From Halichoerus grypus (lineage: Eukaryota > Chordata > Mammalia > Carnivora > Phocidae), in contig NC_135718.1 in assembly GCF_964656455.1 (NCBI RefSeq), positions 52,915,008 to 52,979,007 on the forward strand: a stretch of 64,000 nucleotides of DNA, written 5' to 3'. The translations under genes and the position numbers were made by a program. Under the pieces are notes generated by a model. It saw only the letters and a program-made list of their open reading frames with translations, had not been told where the DNA came from and made no database searches. Of this stretch, positions 54,994 to 64,000 are shown piece after piece (the first letter of the stretch is position 1; each line of letters opens with the position of its first letter).

Positions 54994-55194
54994 TTTTTTT
55001 TTTTTTTAAAGATTTTTATTTATTTATTTGAGAGAGAGAGAATGAGAGACAGAGAGCATGAGAGGGAGGAGGGTCAGAGGGAGAAGCAGACTCCCCGCCG
55101 AGCAGGGAGCCCGATGCGGGACTCGATCCAGGGACTCCAGGATCACGACCTGAGCCGAAGGCAGTTGCCTAACCAACTGAGCCACCCAGGCGCC
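54994..55194 (-). mobile_element. CAN-SINE (SINEC), minus strand
   Basis: T-run, AAAGATTTTTATTTATTTAT, ending GAGCCACCCAGGCGCC. Perfect 16-bp TSD CTGCACACAGAGTATT at 54978-54993 and 55195-55210. Confidence 0.97.
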
Positions 55195-55210
55195 CTGCAC
55201 ACAGAGTATT

Positions 55211-55964
55211 ATAGTATGGGTATGCAAGAGGTTTTCCCTGTTCTGATGAGGGAGGGTTGGGGACTGAGGAAATTGTAGTAGGAGAAAGACACACAAGGAA
55301 ATTCCACATAGGGAAAGAAAGGCCTTAATGATTGACCAAACTAGGAATTGCTAAAAAAGATTAGCATCTACGGTCAATCAATGGCTTAATAGAATAAACC
55401 TGGAGCAAATTACACACTGTTAACAGAGGAGATTAACAGCTTTGGATGGCTTATTTGTTTATCTGATATTATAAAAGATGAGGAAAAAATGGGGACTAGT
55501 CAATGCCATGAGTAGCAACTGCATATTAGCAAAACTTTCCTGTATTAAGAATCTTATATTTTGTTAGGCCTTGTAGAAAAGAAACATCAAGGATACTAAA
55601 GATACTATCTAATTATTCCTGTGAGAGAGCTAGAAAAACAGCACAGTTTAGTTTTGTCATTTTTATTTTGCAAAGAAGGAAGCTGGAATCCAAGAAATAT
55701 AATATAAATGGGTTATTGAGGATAACAGAGTGAGTGAGACAATTTAGGGGGGAAAAGTGTATTCGTGTGTGTGTGTGTGTGTGTGTGTGTAAAACAGACA
55801 ACAGTGAAAAAGCCCACAGCATTTAGTGATTCATTTTTCAAAGGAAGCAGGAATAAAAATATGTATATTAATTACAAATGTGGCAATTAAAACAACAAAA
55901 ACATAGAAATGACAAAGGAGACTATGAAAAATACATCTTTGATCCCCAATTTTCCTCAAGTCTT
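55211..55964. other. Intergenic sequence with a (TG)n microsatellite
   Basis: Contains a (GT)n run of about 12 units near 55765-55790. Otherwise nothing recognised. Confidence 0.5.
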
Positions 55965-55979
55965 TCTACTTCACTGATT

Positions 55980-56190
55980 TTTTTTTTTTTAAGATTTTAC
56001 TTATTTATTTGACAGAGAGAGACACAGAGAGAGACACAGCGAGAGAGGGAACACAAGCAGGGGGAGTGGGAGAGGGAGAAGCAGGCTTCCCGCTGAGCAG
56101 GGAGCCCAATGCAGGGCTCAATCCCAGGACCCTGGAATCATGACCTGAGCCGAAGGCAGACGCTTAACAACTGAGCCACCCAGGCGCCCC
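55980..56190 (-). mobile_element. CAN-SINE (SINEC), minus strand
   Basis: T-run, AAGATTTTACTTATTTATTT, a duplicated GAGAGACACAG motif, ending GAGCCACCCAGGCGCCCC. Perfect 15-bp TSD TCTACTTCACTGATT at 55965-55979 and 56191-56205. Confidence 0.97.
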
Positions 56191-56846
56191 TCTACTTCAC
56201 TGATTCTAAATGGTTCCAAAACTGTTCTTTTTTCCTATTCCTTAAATATATTCATTCTTCATCTCCCATTCTCCCCCATTGGCTTTTTGTTCAAAGCTCA
56301 ATCTTTTTTATTTATAATGTTTTCACAAAGTTGTTTTGCATAACACAGTAAGACTTCATATTTAGCAGAATCACTTGGTTTGAGCATTAGTCTTATTTCC
56401 CCCAGACAAATTTACAGATGTGAGGATGTAGAATTACTAGGTAAAAGAATAGGAACGTTTTGAAAGCTTATAGGTTTATCAAGACTTTAGTGATGTATGA
56501 AAGTACCTGTTCCTTGTACCCAGACTTCTTTGATATGATTGTTTAAAATATTTACTAAGTTCCTAAGTGAAAATGGATATTTTATTATTTTAGTTTTCAT
56601 TTCTTTGATTACTAGTGAAACAATATTTTTTTCATTGTGCTCACTATATAACGTCTTTTACTACCCATTTCTTTGAGGCTCAGTGTGCTTTTATCAATGT
56701 ATCAATTTCTTTATATAAGAAAGATAACAGCCCCTTAAACTTGGTAGTTTTTGCAGATATTTTCAGATTCTATTGTTGTCTATTCACTTTGGTTACTTTA
56801 AAAAAAGCCATATTTTCCTTTGAGTTTTAAAAATTGCTGCCAAGTG

Positions 56847-57059
56847 GGTGCCTGGGTGGCTCAATCGTTAAGCGTCTGCCTTCGGCTCAGGTCATGATCC
56901 CAGGGTCCTGGGATGGAGCCCCGCATCGGACTCCCTGCTCAGCGGGAAGCCTGCTTCTCCCTCTCCCACTCCCACTCCCCCTACTTGTGTTCCCGCTCTC
57001 GCTGTGTCTCTGTCAAATAAATAAAATCTTTAAAAAAAGAAAAGAAAAAATAAATAAAT
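56847..57059 (+). mobile_element. CAN-SINE (SINEC)
   Basis: Head GGTGCCTGGGTGGCTCAATC, an extra CCCACT unit in the CT tract. Perfect 18-bp TSD AAAAATTGCTGCCAAGTG at 56829-56846 and 57060-57077. Confidence 0.97.
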
Positions 57060-57229
57060 AAAAATTGCTGCCAAGTGTATAAAATAATCACCTTCCAGAG
57101 GCTTATTACATATTCTGTTCTATTTTCTTCTGACTTTTCCATTGTTTAATATTTTATACCTACTCTTTAATTCATCTGGAATTTATTTTGATATATAGTA
57201 TGAGAAGATGATCTAAACTAATTTTTTCT

Positions 57230-57428
57230 TTTTAAAAATTTTTTTAAAGATTTTATTTATTTATTTGAGAGAGAGAGAAAGCAAGCACAAGCTGGGGGAG
57301 CGGCAGAGGAAGAGAGAGAGGGAGAAGCAGACTCCCTGCTGAACACGGAGCCTGACATGGGGCTCAACCCCAGGACCCTGAAGAGAGCCAAAGTTAGATG
57401 CTTAACTGATGGAGCCATCCAGGAGCCC
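57230..57428 (-). mobile_element. CAN-SINE (SINEC), minus strand
   Basis: TTTTAAAGATTTTATTTATT, purine tract, ending GATGGAGCCATCCAGGAGCC. Perfect 16-bp TSD TAAACTAATTTTTTCT at 57214-57229 and 57429-57444. Confidence 0.96.
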
Positions 57429-57461
57429 TAAACTAATTTTTTCTAAATTGATAACCATTTT

Positions 57462-57579
57462 GGGGGCACCTGGCTGAGTCAGTTGGCAGAGCATGCCACT
57501 CTTGATCTCAGGGTTGTAACTTTGAGCCCCATGCTGGGTGTAGAGATTATTTAAAAATAAAATCTTAAATAAATAAATA
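57462..57579 (+). mobile_element. Short tRNA-like CAN-SINE (no CT tract)
   Basis: GGGGGCACCTGGCTGAGTCA, TTGATCTCAGGGTTGTAACT, GGTGTAGAGATTATTTAAAA, AAATAAATAAATAG tail. TSD GATAACCATT at 57450-57459 and 57580-57589. Confidence 0.93.
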
Positions 57580-57645
57580 GATAACCATTCCGGAATGGTT
57601 CTTCCTTTCTTGACTGATTTGTGAAATCCCCTATATTACACTTTA

Positions 57646-57857
57646 TTTTTTTCTTTAAGATTTATTTTATTTGAGAGAGAGAGAGTATGAGCAGGAGGGG
57701 CAGAGGGAGAGAGAATCCCAAGCAGACGCCACACTGAGTGCGGAGCCCAAAGCGGGCCTTGATCTCACAACCCTGAGATCACAACCTGAGCCGAAACCCT
57801 GAGCCAAAACCCAGGGGGATGCTTAACCAACTGCACCACCCAGGCACACTGACCCTG
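57646..57857 (-). mobile_element. CAN-SINE (SINEC), older subtype, minus strand
   Basis: TTTCTTTAAGATTTATTTTA, purine tract, a repeated CTGAGCC(G/A)AAACCC unit near 57787-57812, ending ACTGCACCACCCAGGCACAC. Perfect 12-bp TSD TATTACACTTTA at 57634-57645 and 57858-57869. Confidence 0.95.
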
Positions 57858-57937
57858 TATTACACTTTAAATTCCAATGTATAATGGACTATTTCTGCAC
57901 TAGACTATTTTTTCTTTACTTGTACTTCCCTATTTTA

Positions 57938-58367
57938 TTATTTATTTATTTATTTATTCTTTTAAAGATTTTATTTAGGGGCGCCTGGGTGGCTCAGTCG
58001 TTGGGCATCTGCCTTCGGCTCAGGTCATGGTCCCAGGATCCTGGGATCGAGCCCCGCATAGGGCTCCCTGCTCAGCGGGACGCTTGCTTCTCCCTCTCCC
58101 ACTCCCCCTGCTTGTGTTCCCTCTCTCGCTGTCTCTCTCACTGTCAAATAAATAAATAAAATCTTTAAAAAAAAAAAAAGACTTTATTTATTTATTTGAC
58201 AGAGAGAGAGAGATAACGAGAGCAGGAACACAAGCAGGGGGAGTGTGAGAGGGAGAAGCAGGCTTCCCGCTGAGCAGGTAGCCTGATGCAGGGCTCGATC
58301 CCAGGACCCTGGGATCATGACCTGAGCCGAAGGCAGATGCTTAACGACTGAGCCACCCAGGTGTCCC
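57938..58367 (-). mobile_element. CAN-SINE (SINEC), minus strand, interrupted by a plus-strand SINE
   Basis: (TTAT)n, TTTTAAAGATTTTATTTA, then after the inner copy TTATTTATTTATTTGACAGA, ending GAGCCACCCAGGTGTCCC. Perfect 17-bp TSD TGTACTTCCCTATTTTA at 57921-57937 and 58368-58384. Confidence 0.96.
57978..58176 (+). mobile_element. CAN-SINE (SINEC) nested in the opposite orientation
   Basis: Head GGGGCGCCTGGGTGGCTCAG. TSD AAAGATTTTATTTA at 57964-57977 against AAAGACTTTATTTA at 58177-58190. Same nesting geometry and same target word as the 54392 copy. Confidence 0.97.
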
Positions 58368-58727
58368 TGTACTTCCCTATTTTAATATAGTAGCTTCGGT
58401 ATATTATTATATTCAATTGGTTTTGTCCTTTTTCATAATTAAAAAAGTGTGTCTTCTATTACTTGCATTCTCATTCTCCCGGATCAAGTTCTGAATCATT
58501 GTACCTATTACAAAGACTTTGGTAGTAACAACAGTCGTTTTGTCTTTGATAGAACAATAGTTACTTTCCTAATATTACTGATTATATTAACACTTATTAA
58601 TTAGGTTAACCATAAAGAAAGAAGTTTATAAAGTTAACTCATACTATTTAATTCTATAGGATTGTCTGAAGTACTTCTAGGTCTCCGAATTTGGATGGAA
58701 AAATTTTTTTAAGACTTAAGAGTGACA

Positions 58728-58860
58728 GGGGCTCCTGGGTGGCTCAGTTGGTTAAGCATTCAACTCTTGATCTCAGCTCAGGTCTCTATCTCAAGGTCGT
58801 GAGTTCAAGCCCTGTGTTGGCTCCACACTGGGTGTGGAGCCTACTTTAAAAAAAAAAAAG
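58728..58860 (+). mobile_element. Short tRNA-like CAN-SINE (no CT tract)
   Basis: GGGGCTCCTGGGTGGCTCAG, CAACTCTTGATCTCAGCTCA, GTCGTGAGTTCAAGCCCTGT (B-box), CACTGGGTGTGGAGCCTACT then poly-A. Perfect 17-bp TSD AAGACTTAAGAGTGACA at 58711-58727 and 58861-58877. Confidence 0.96.
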
Positions 58861-58877
58861 AAGACTTAAGAGTGACA

Positions 58878-59260
58878 AAAACAACTATGCAAAGTTCTCC
58901 CTGGGAGGCTATTTTATGATTTGGAAGAAGAAATATTTCTCTTTGAAGCAAATAAAGACAAAGAATATAAAACTCAAAGTGATTGATAATATAAATTTAC
59001 ATGCCTTTGAATATATTTTATATCTTACAATAAATCTTTCACTATGCTTCTGAAATTTAAGCCTAAGCATTGTGAACAATTTAACAAAAGAGTTACTTGT
59101 ACTCATTGTTCTAATTCACCTTATTTTCCACATACATTAAGTTGCCTAAGTATCACTTAGAGCCTCCTAAAAGTTAAGATTTTCTTTCTCAAATTTATTT
59201 ATTCTTCAAAAAAATAATATAATTCTAAAAAATTAATATAATTCTAAGAAACTATATAAA
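58878..59260. other. Intergenic sequence, nothing recognised
   Basis: AT-rich. No repeat or exon identified. Confidence 0.35.
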
Positions 59261-59275
59261 AACTGAAAGAAGTTG

Positions 59276-59404
59276 GGATGCTTGGGTGGCTCAGTTGGTT
59301 AAGTGTCGACTCTTGATCTCGACTCAGGTCGTGATCTCACCATCATGAGTTCAAGCCCCATGCTGGGCTCCATGCTCGGCATGGAGCCTATTTAAAAAAA
59401 AAAA
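59276..59404 (+). mobile_element. Short tRNA-like CAN-SINE (no CT tract)
   Basis: GGGATGCTTGGGTGGCTCAG, GTGATCTCACCATCATGAGT, TTCAAGCCCCATGCTGGGCT, GGCATGGAGCCTATTTAAAA. Flanks ACTGAAAGAAGTTG and TTGAGAGAAGTTG are a decayed TSD. Confidence 0.94.
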
Positions 59405-59477
59405 AATTGAGAGAAGTTGAGAACCTCTATAGTCTAATTATGGTAAATATTTTTTGGTACTTAAAAAAGTGTAATTT

Positions 59478-60020
59478 GCATTCCTGTGTTCATTTCAGCA
59501 TTATTCACAGTAGCCAAGATATGGAAACAACCTAAATGTTCATCGATGGATGAATGGGTAAAGATGGTGTATATATAGACAATGAATTATTATTCAGCCT
59601 TTAAAAAAGAAGACAATCTTGTTATTTGCGACAACATGGAGGAATCTGAAGGACATCATGCTAAGTGAGATAAGCCAGATGCAGGAAGACAAATACTGCA
59701 TAATCTCACTTATATGTGGAATCTAAAATAGTTATACTCAGAAACAAAAAGTAGAATGGTGGTTGTTTGGGGCTGCAGGAGGAGAGAAATGGGGAGATAC
59801 TGGTCAAGGGATACAAAGTTTCATTTATACAAGATGACTAAGTTCTGAAGCTCTAATGTACAACAATGTAACTGTATGGATCTTAAGTGTTGTCACCACA
59901 TATACACACAAAACATAATTAGGTGAGGTGATAGATTATGTTAATTATCTTGATTGTGGTGATTATTTCACAATGTATATGTGTATCAAATCAAGCTGTA
60001 CACCTTAAATATATACAATT
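59478..60020 (+). mobile_element. L1 (L1M-type) ORF2 end and 3'UTR
   Basis: TTCATTTCAGCATTATTCAC, AGTAGCCAAGATATGGAAAC, CATGCTAAGTGAGATAAGCC, CTTATATGTGGAATCTAAAA, and the 3'UTR end GGTGATTATTTCACAATGTA, CAAGCTGTACACCTTAAATA. Well kept for an old copy; frame broken. Confidence 0.92.
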
Positions 60021-60086
60021 TTTTTTGAGAGAGAGAGAGCGGGGGAGGGGGAAGAGAGGGGCAGACAGAGAGGGAGAGAGAGAATC

Positions 60087-60283
60087 TTTTTTTTTTAAAG
60101 ATTTTATTTATTTATTTGACAGAGAGATAGAGAGCACAAGTAGGCAGAGCGGCAGGCAGAGGGAGAGGGAGAAGCAAACTCCCCGCTGAGCAGGGAGCCC
60201 GATGCAGGGCTCGATCCCAGGACTCCAGGATCATGACCCGGGCTGAAGGCAGATGCCCAACGACTGAGCCACCCAGGTGCTGG
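60087..60283 (-). mobile_element. CAN-SINE (SINEC), minus strand
   Basis: T-run, AAAGATTTTATTTATTTATT, ending ACTGAGCCACCCAGGTGC. Preceded by a (GA)n-rich stretch (60028-60083) of SINE-like purine content. TSD not clear. 60284-60566 beyond is unrecognised. Confidence 0.94.
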
Positions 60284-60580
60284 GGCGGGGGGAGTAAAAA
60301 TTAAATGCCATTTACTACTAAATTTTCATGCTTTTAGATGATGGTTCTCTACAGGGTTCCGCTACACCATCTTCTCTTTAATACATGAGTATAACTCAGA
60401 TGAAAGGTAGCAGAAATATTCAATTTGAAGAACTTTCATAGGAGTCTATGATAATTCTTGAGAGTCTTATCTGCAGTTGTTCAATACTGCAATGTTTAAG
60501 TTTCTTTATTACGTGACAAAGGTTTTAGCCCTCCAAAAATAACCTGGAAACTGGACTTGCCCAATAGCAACAGGGCCATT

Positions 60581-60774
60581 TTTTTTTTTTTAAGATTTTA
60601 TTTATTTTTTGACAGAGACACAGAGAGAGAGGGAACACAAGCAGGGGGAGTGGGAGAGGGAGAAGCAGGTTTCCCGCTGAGCAGGGAGCCCGACATGGGG
60701 CTCGATCCCAGGACCCTGGGATCATGACCTGAGCCGAAGGCAGGCGCTTAACGACTGAGCCACCCAGGCGCCCT
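60581..60774 (-). mobile_element. CAN-SINE (SINEC), minus strand
   Basis: T-run, AAGATTTTATTTATTTTTTG, ending GAGCCACCCAGGCGCC. TSD GCAACAGGGCCATT at 60567-60580 against GCAACAGAGCCATT at 60775-60788. Confidence 0.97.
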
Positions 60775-60788
60775 GCAACAGAGCCATT

Positions 60789-61670
60789 CTTTGTAAATGG
60801 GAAGCAGAAGGCATGAGTGGGAACTCACAAAAAAAAAAAAAAAGCTTCATCTGCCCTACATTTCTTTTTCAAAATGACTCTATCATAGATACTTTATTAT
60901 AATCTTGGTTTCTGTTATAATTGGCTCCCATTTCAACAGAAGCTGGCCATGTTGGAAAGAATGTCGAGTATCCAAGAGTTCCCTTTTGTCATTTCTATGT
61001 TCCCTTTTGTCATTTATAAAGTCTTTGAGGTTTAATTTTCTCATCTTGCTTTTCTAAACTCTTGCTTATAAAACATCTATCTTCTACCTCTGATTTGTCA
61101 TGTTTCTTTCTTTACACTGAATATTTATACATTTTCTAGGTCTCTGTAATTACTTGATTTCCAGTTGTTGAGCCTTGCTTTGTTATCTTCATAAAGCATA
61201 AATGGTGTCTGCTGTGGAACTGGGTTTACTCAGGCCATTGAAGAACCACACCCTTATAATTAGAGATTTGGTAGTCACCGGAGTGTGGTACAGTCAGCAC
61301 TGAAACATTATGCCACAGGCATTTATGTAAACACTATTTTTGAATGAATCTGGAAACCAGCCAAGAGAATCACTAAACACCAGGGACGTGCTGCTTATTC
61401 TTCATCTCTTTGAAATTAATAAGCTAAAAATTTGGTAAGAAAGATCTCACGGTTACAAAAGTATTACTTTTTATGCTTTCCACAGCTCAGAGAAAGTCTG
61501 CTTTTCCACGTTAACTAATCTTCCCCACGTGAACTAATAACCTGCAACTGTTTGAATTATGCTGGGAAAACTTAGAATAAGGGGTTTCTGGAGGGAAAGT
61601 GATAAGAAATCAGCAAATGTCAGCTTTAGTGCTTTTTCAGAAAACAGTCAAAAGCTTTTGAGAGCTATCT
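60789..61670. other. Intergenic sequence, nothing recognised
   Basis: Holds a short A-run (60827-60842) and a 17-bp direct repeat GTTCCCTTTTGTCATTT at 60978-60994 and 60999-61015. No named repeat or exon. Confidence 0.4.
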
Positions 61671-62170
61671 GCAACAACAGGGGTGGTTAAGTAAGCTATA
61701 ATTAATTTACACAATGGAATATTATATGGTCATTAAAAATAATGAGTAAATCTGTCTTTATTGACATGGAGAGATATTTATAACACATAAACTGATAAAA
61801 GGAGCTTATAAAAACATGATCTCACTTTTGTTTAACATAAGAAAAATACGGGTGCCTGGGTGGCTCAGTCATTAAGTGTCTGCCTTTGGCTCAGGTCATG
61901 ATCCTGGAGTCCCGGGATCAGGTCCCGCATCGGGCTCCCTGCTCGGCGGGAAGCCTGGTTCTCCCTCTCCCACTCCCCCTGCTTGTGTTCCCTCTTTCGC
62001 TGTCTCTTTCTCTGTCAAATAAATAAAATCTTTAAAAAAAATAAGAAAAAATAGTACTTGTATATATGCATGAAAAGATATGTATCAAAAATACAGCTTG
62101 TGGGTATTGAAGTAAATATAATTTTAATTTTCTTTGAGTTTTTTGTATTTTCTGAATTTTTTACAAGAAA
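61671..62170 (+). mobile_element. Old L1 3' fragment, interrupted by a SINE
   Basis: GGTTAAGTAAGCTATAATTA, ACACAATGGAATATTATATG, TATAAAAACATGATCTCACT and, after the SINE, GTATATATGCATGAAAAGA and TTTGTATTTTCTGAATTTTT are old L1 ORF2 end and 3'UTR. Confidence 0.7.
61849..62040 (+). mobile_element. CAN-SINE (SINEC)
   Basis: Head GGGTGCCTGGGTGGCTCAGT. Tail AAATAAATAAAATC plus A-run. Flanks CATAAGAAAAATAC and AATAAGAAAAAATA are an imperfect TSD. Confidence 0.95.
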
Positions 62171-62712
62171 TATTTTATTACTTTCATAATCAGAAAAAAC
62201 AAGAAGGATATTTCTATTTAAAAAAATATATATTGTTTGCTGATGAGAAAACAGGTTCTCTCTCACCTTCTCCATCTTTTAATTCTGCTTGCCTCTAATT
62301 CGTGTACATATAGGTTCTAGTCCCAAAATGAGAAAGATGACTGTTGCTGGCTCCAGACTTCAAAATGGTATCCACAATTAAGTCCAGCAGATAGAGACAA
62401 TCTCCCCTATGAACTCCAGCAAAAAATTTGTAGGGCAGACTGATTGTCTTGACATGAATTAGGAACCAAACTGTGGAGGGGAGTGAGTGGGAGTAAATAG
62501 ATGCAATTTTCTAAGGGGATAGGTCTTGGCCACATTACACCCCCTATGGCCAGGGAGGAGAGAGAGTCTACATTGAGTTGGTTCCCAATAGGGAGGAGGG
62601 GTTTTACCACCTGAAGGAGAGGAGGAAATGATGTTGAGGAGACAAAAATAACAACTATCCATTCTAGTACTCATTCTAGACACTCATAATAATGATAATG
62701 AAGTTCTTAAAA
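62171..62712. other. Intergenic sequence, nothing recognised
   Basis: No repeat or exon identified; the two minus frames at 62407-62683 have no family resemblance. Confidence 0.35.
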
Positions 62713-62723
62713 AGTTACCACAG

Positions 62724-62835
62724 GAATGCCTGGTTGGCTCAGTCTATAGAGTATGCGACTCTTGATCTCAGGGTGGTGAGTTCAAGCCCCACATTGGGCA
62801 TAGCGATTATATACATACATATGTATATAAATAAG
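62724..62835 (+). mobile_element. Short tRNA-like CAN-SINE (no CT tract)
   Basis: AATGCCTGGTTGGCTCAGTC, TATAGAGTATGCGACTCTTG, GTGGTGAGTTCAAGCCCCAC (B-box), GGCATAGCGATTATATACA tail. Perfect 11-bp TSD AGTTACCACAG at 62713-62723 and 62836-62846. Confidence 0.94.
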
Positions 62836-62884
62836 AGTTACCACAGAGTTTTTCAGTGTTTGAGAATTGGAAACCACCCTTTAG

Positions 62885-63020
62885 TACCTAAACCACAGTA
62901 CTTATTCATTCAGTAAACATTCATCTACTATGAACTTAGTAGTCTATATCCTACTGGGATGAACAATAAATAAACAAACAAAACAAAATACACCTGCCCT
63001 CATGGATCTTACATTTTCAG
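62885..63020 (-). mobile_element. L2 3' end fragment, minus strand
   Basis: TTATTCATTCAGTAAACATT, GATGAACAATAAATAAACAA and CTGCCCTCATGGATCTTACA, TTTTCAG are the complement of the L2 3' end. 63021-63480 beyond is unrecognised. Confidence 0.7.
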
Positions 63021-63480
63021 ACAATAGTAATAACTCTAAAAACTTAGTCTGAAATTGACCTCTGGCTGGAAATTTTACTGCAGTAGTTGAGATAAAAGAA
63101 AATGCAATTTGGCTTTCATGTAAAATTTTTTTTTTTACTTGTCTGTGGTAAGATCCTTACTCTTGAAAGAAATTAAGCTGAGTCATGAGATTTACAAGCA
63201 AATGAGAAGACCATTGGCTTTTGATACTGATGGAAAATTACATTATCTAGACACACCCCAAGGTGTTCTGTAGCATCCTTGAGCTTTCATTTCTGTGTTA
63301 CCTTACCTGCCTTTACAGTGACACTGGCCAAACCAATTTCATGGTATATATTTAATTTCAAGCAAAAAGTCTTGTTACAGTTGACTGGTAGCAATGAGCA
63401 AACTTCTTTTTGCAGGTCAATGGGTACATGGACCAAAGCAAGATATTCTTGTTCTGTTTTGTATCTTGTTAGTGTTTATC

Positions 63481-63827
63481 TGCTATAGACTGCAAGTCTG
63501 TGTCCCCATCTCCCCCAAATTCATATGTTGAAACCTAATCCCCAATGTGACAATATTTGAAGATGGGGCCTTTGGAAGGTGGTTAAGTCATGAGGGTGGA
63601 GATCCCATGAATGGGATTAGTGACCTTTATATAAAAGAGACTCCAGAGAGTGCCCTTGCTCTTTCTGCCATGTAAGGACAGAGCAAAAAGACCGGGAGCA
63701 ACTGACGAACCAGCCAATACGCTGATCTTGGACTTCCCAACCTCCAGAACTGTGAGAAATAAATTTCTGTTGTTTAAGCCACCCAGTCAATGATATTTTG
63801 CTATAGCAGACTGAACAGACTAAGACA
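63481..63827 (+). repeat. Solitary LTR of an ERVL-MaLR element (MLT1/MST-like)
   Basis: Starts TGCTATAGACTGCAAG and ends GAACAGACTAAGACA. Interior: TCATATGTTGAAACCTAATC, GATGGGGCCTTTGGAAGGTG, GGGATTAGTGACCTTTATAT, CTGCCATGTAAGGACAGAGC, GAACTGTGAGAAATAAATTT and TTAAGCCACCCAGTCAATG. These are the fixed words of MaLR LTRs. About 347 bp. TTATC before and TTATT after suggest the 5-bp target duplication. Non-coding; no internal sequence adjoins it. Confidence 0.92.
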
Positions 63828-63969
63828 TTATTCTTGGTATAGCAAACACCTAACACTGAAAAAAGCTTTGGAAGGAGAACAAAAGCAAGTTTTGGCAAAT
63901 GTATCTTTAGGCTATGCTTCTCTCTTTTTCTTAAACCTTGAAGAGCATAACAATTATAACTCCCTAACA

Positions 63970-64000
63970 CAGCGATTCTCAACTCTGACTACACATTAGA
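63970..64000 (+). mobile_element. Start of a MER5A-like hAT-Charlie element, cut by the window edge
   Basis: CAGCGATTCTCAACTCTGAC then TACACATTAGA matches the MER5A 5' end (CAGTGGTTCTCAA... with GCACATTAGA). The rest lies outside the window. Confidence 0.75.

Larger units (their letters stand above)
56390..58700 (-). mobile_element. Old L1 (L1M-type) 3' region, minus strand, cut up by SINEs
   Basis: GAGGATGTAGAATTACTAGG, CATTTCTTTGATTACTAGTG, TTTAATTCATCTGGAATTTA, TTTGATATATAGTATGAGA and TATTCAATTGGTTTTGTCC run in the order of complement old L1 sequence. Six SINEs at 56847, 57230, 57462, 57646, 57938 and 57978 (nested) interrupt it. The stretch 58500-58700 is the least certain part. Confidence 0.7.
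34501..64000. other. Intergenic region upstream of MCU
   Basis: I see no exon, CpG island or conserved protein frame in this 29.5 kb. In human the next gene on this side is MICU1, transcribed away from MCU, with its promoter tens of kilobases distant. If synteny holds, MICU1 starts beyond the right edge. The content is mostly transposable elements, listed separately. Confidence 0.6.

Noticed and set aside
58728..58860. tRNA-Lys-like sequence with A and B boxes as a tRNA gene
   Set aside because: It has a poly-A tail and a 17-bp target duplication and does not close into a full cloverleaf; it is a tRNA-derived SINE. The same holds for the copies at 57462, 59276 and 62724.
63617..63982. 121-codon minus frame near the right edge
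   Set aside because: Most of it is the complement of the MaLR LTR; there is no recognisable protein.

Overview
This window is mammalian nuclear DNA from a carnivoran. It carries about 54 copies of the tRNA-Lys-derived CAN-SINE (SINEC) family, recognised by a head like GGGGCGCCTGGGTGGCTCAG, a CT-rich tract and an (AAATA)n tail, most with visible target-site duplications (TSDs). There are also several carnivore L1 3' ends. The SINE head differs from the canid SINEC_Cf type as I know it, so an arctoid caniform (bear, seal or mustelid) is the best guess; this is inference from the subfamily look, not a database result.

The only protein-coding sequence I can support is exon 1 of MCU, the pore subunit of the mitochondrial calcium uniporter. 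It lies on the minus strand at 34336..34187, in a CpG island (about 33.56-34.50 kb) with a TATA-less GC-box/CCAAT promoter to its right. Positions 1..34186 are the 5' part of MCU intron 1, which runs off the left edge. Positions from about 34.5 to 64 kb are the upstream intergenic region. In human the next gene upstream is MICU1, the uniporter's gatekeeper, head-to-head with MCU. No MICU1 exon is visible here and it probably lies beyond the right edge.

Everything else is repeat or unrecognised non-coding sequence. The intron holds MER20, a hAT-type element split by a SINE, a second probable hAT element, a Tigger1 DNA transposon with intact inverted repeats and a broken transposase, two young 5'-truncated L1 insertions, old L1M/L2/MIR fragments, and a 112-bp uninterrupted alternating pyrimidine-purine tract. 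The upstream half is denser in SINEs. It contains SINEs inserted into SINEs (44.6-45.1, 54.4 and 57.9 kb), two SINEs inserted one after the other at the same target (49.7-50.1 kb), an old L1 cut up by several SINEs (56.4-58.7 kb), a third young L1 tail, a MaLR-type LTR at 63.5 kb and the start of a MER5A-like element at the right edge.

No undescribed gene system was found. The most useful oddities are the Z-DNA-prone tract, quadruplex-capable tracts in the intron, a 24/25-matching repeat in two separate L2 relics, the same-site double SINE insertion, and the bias of intronic SINEs towards antisense orientation.
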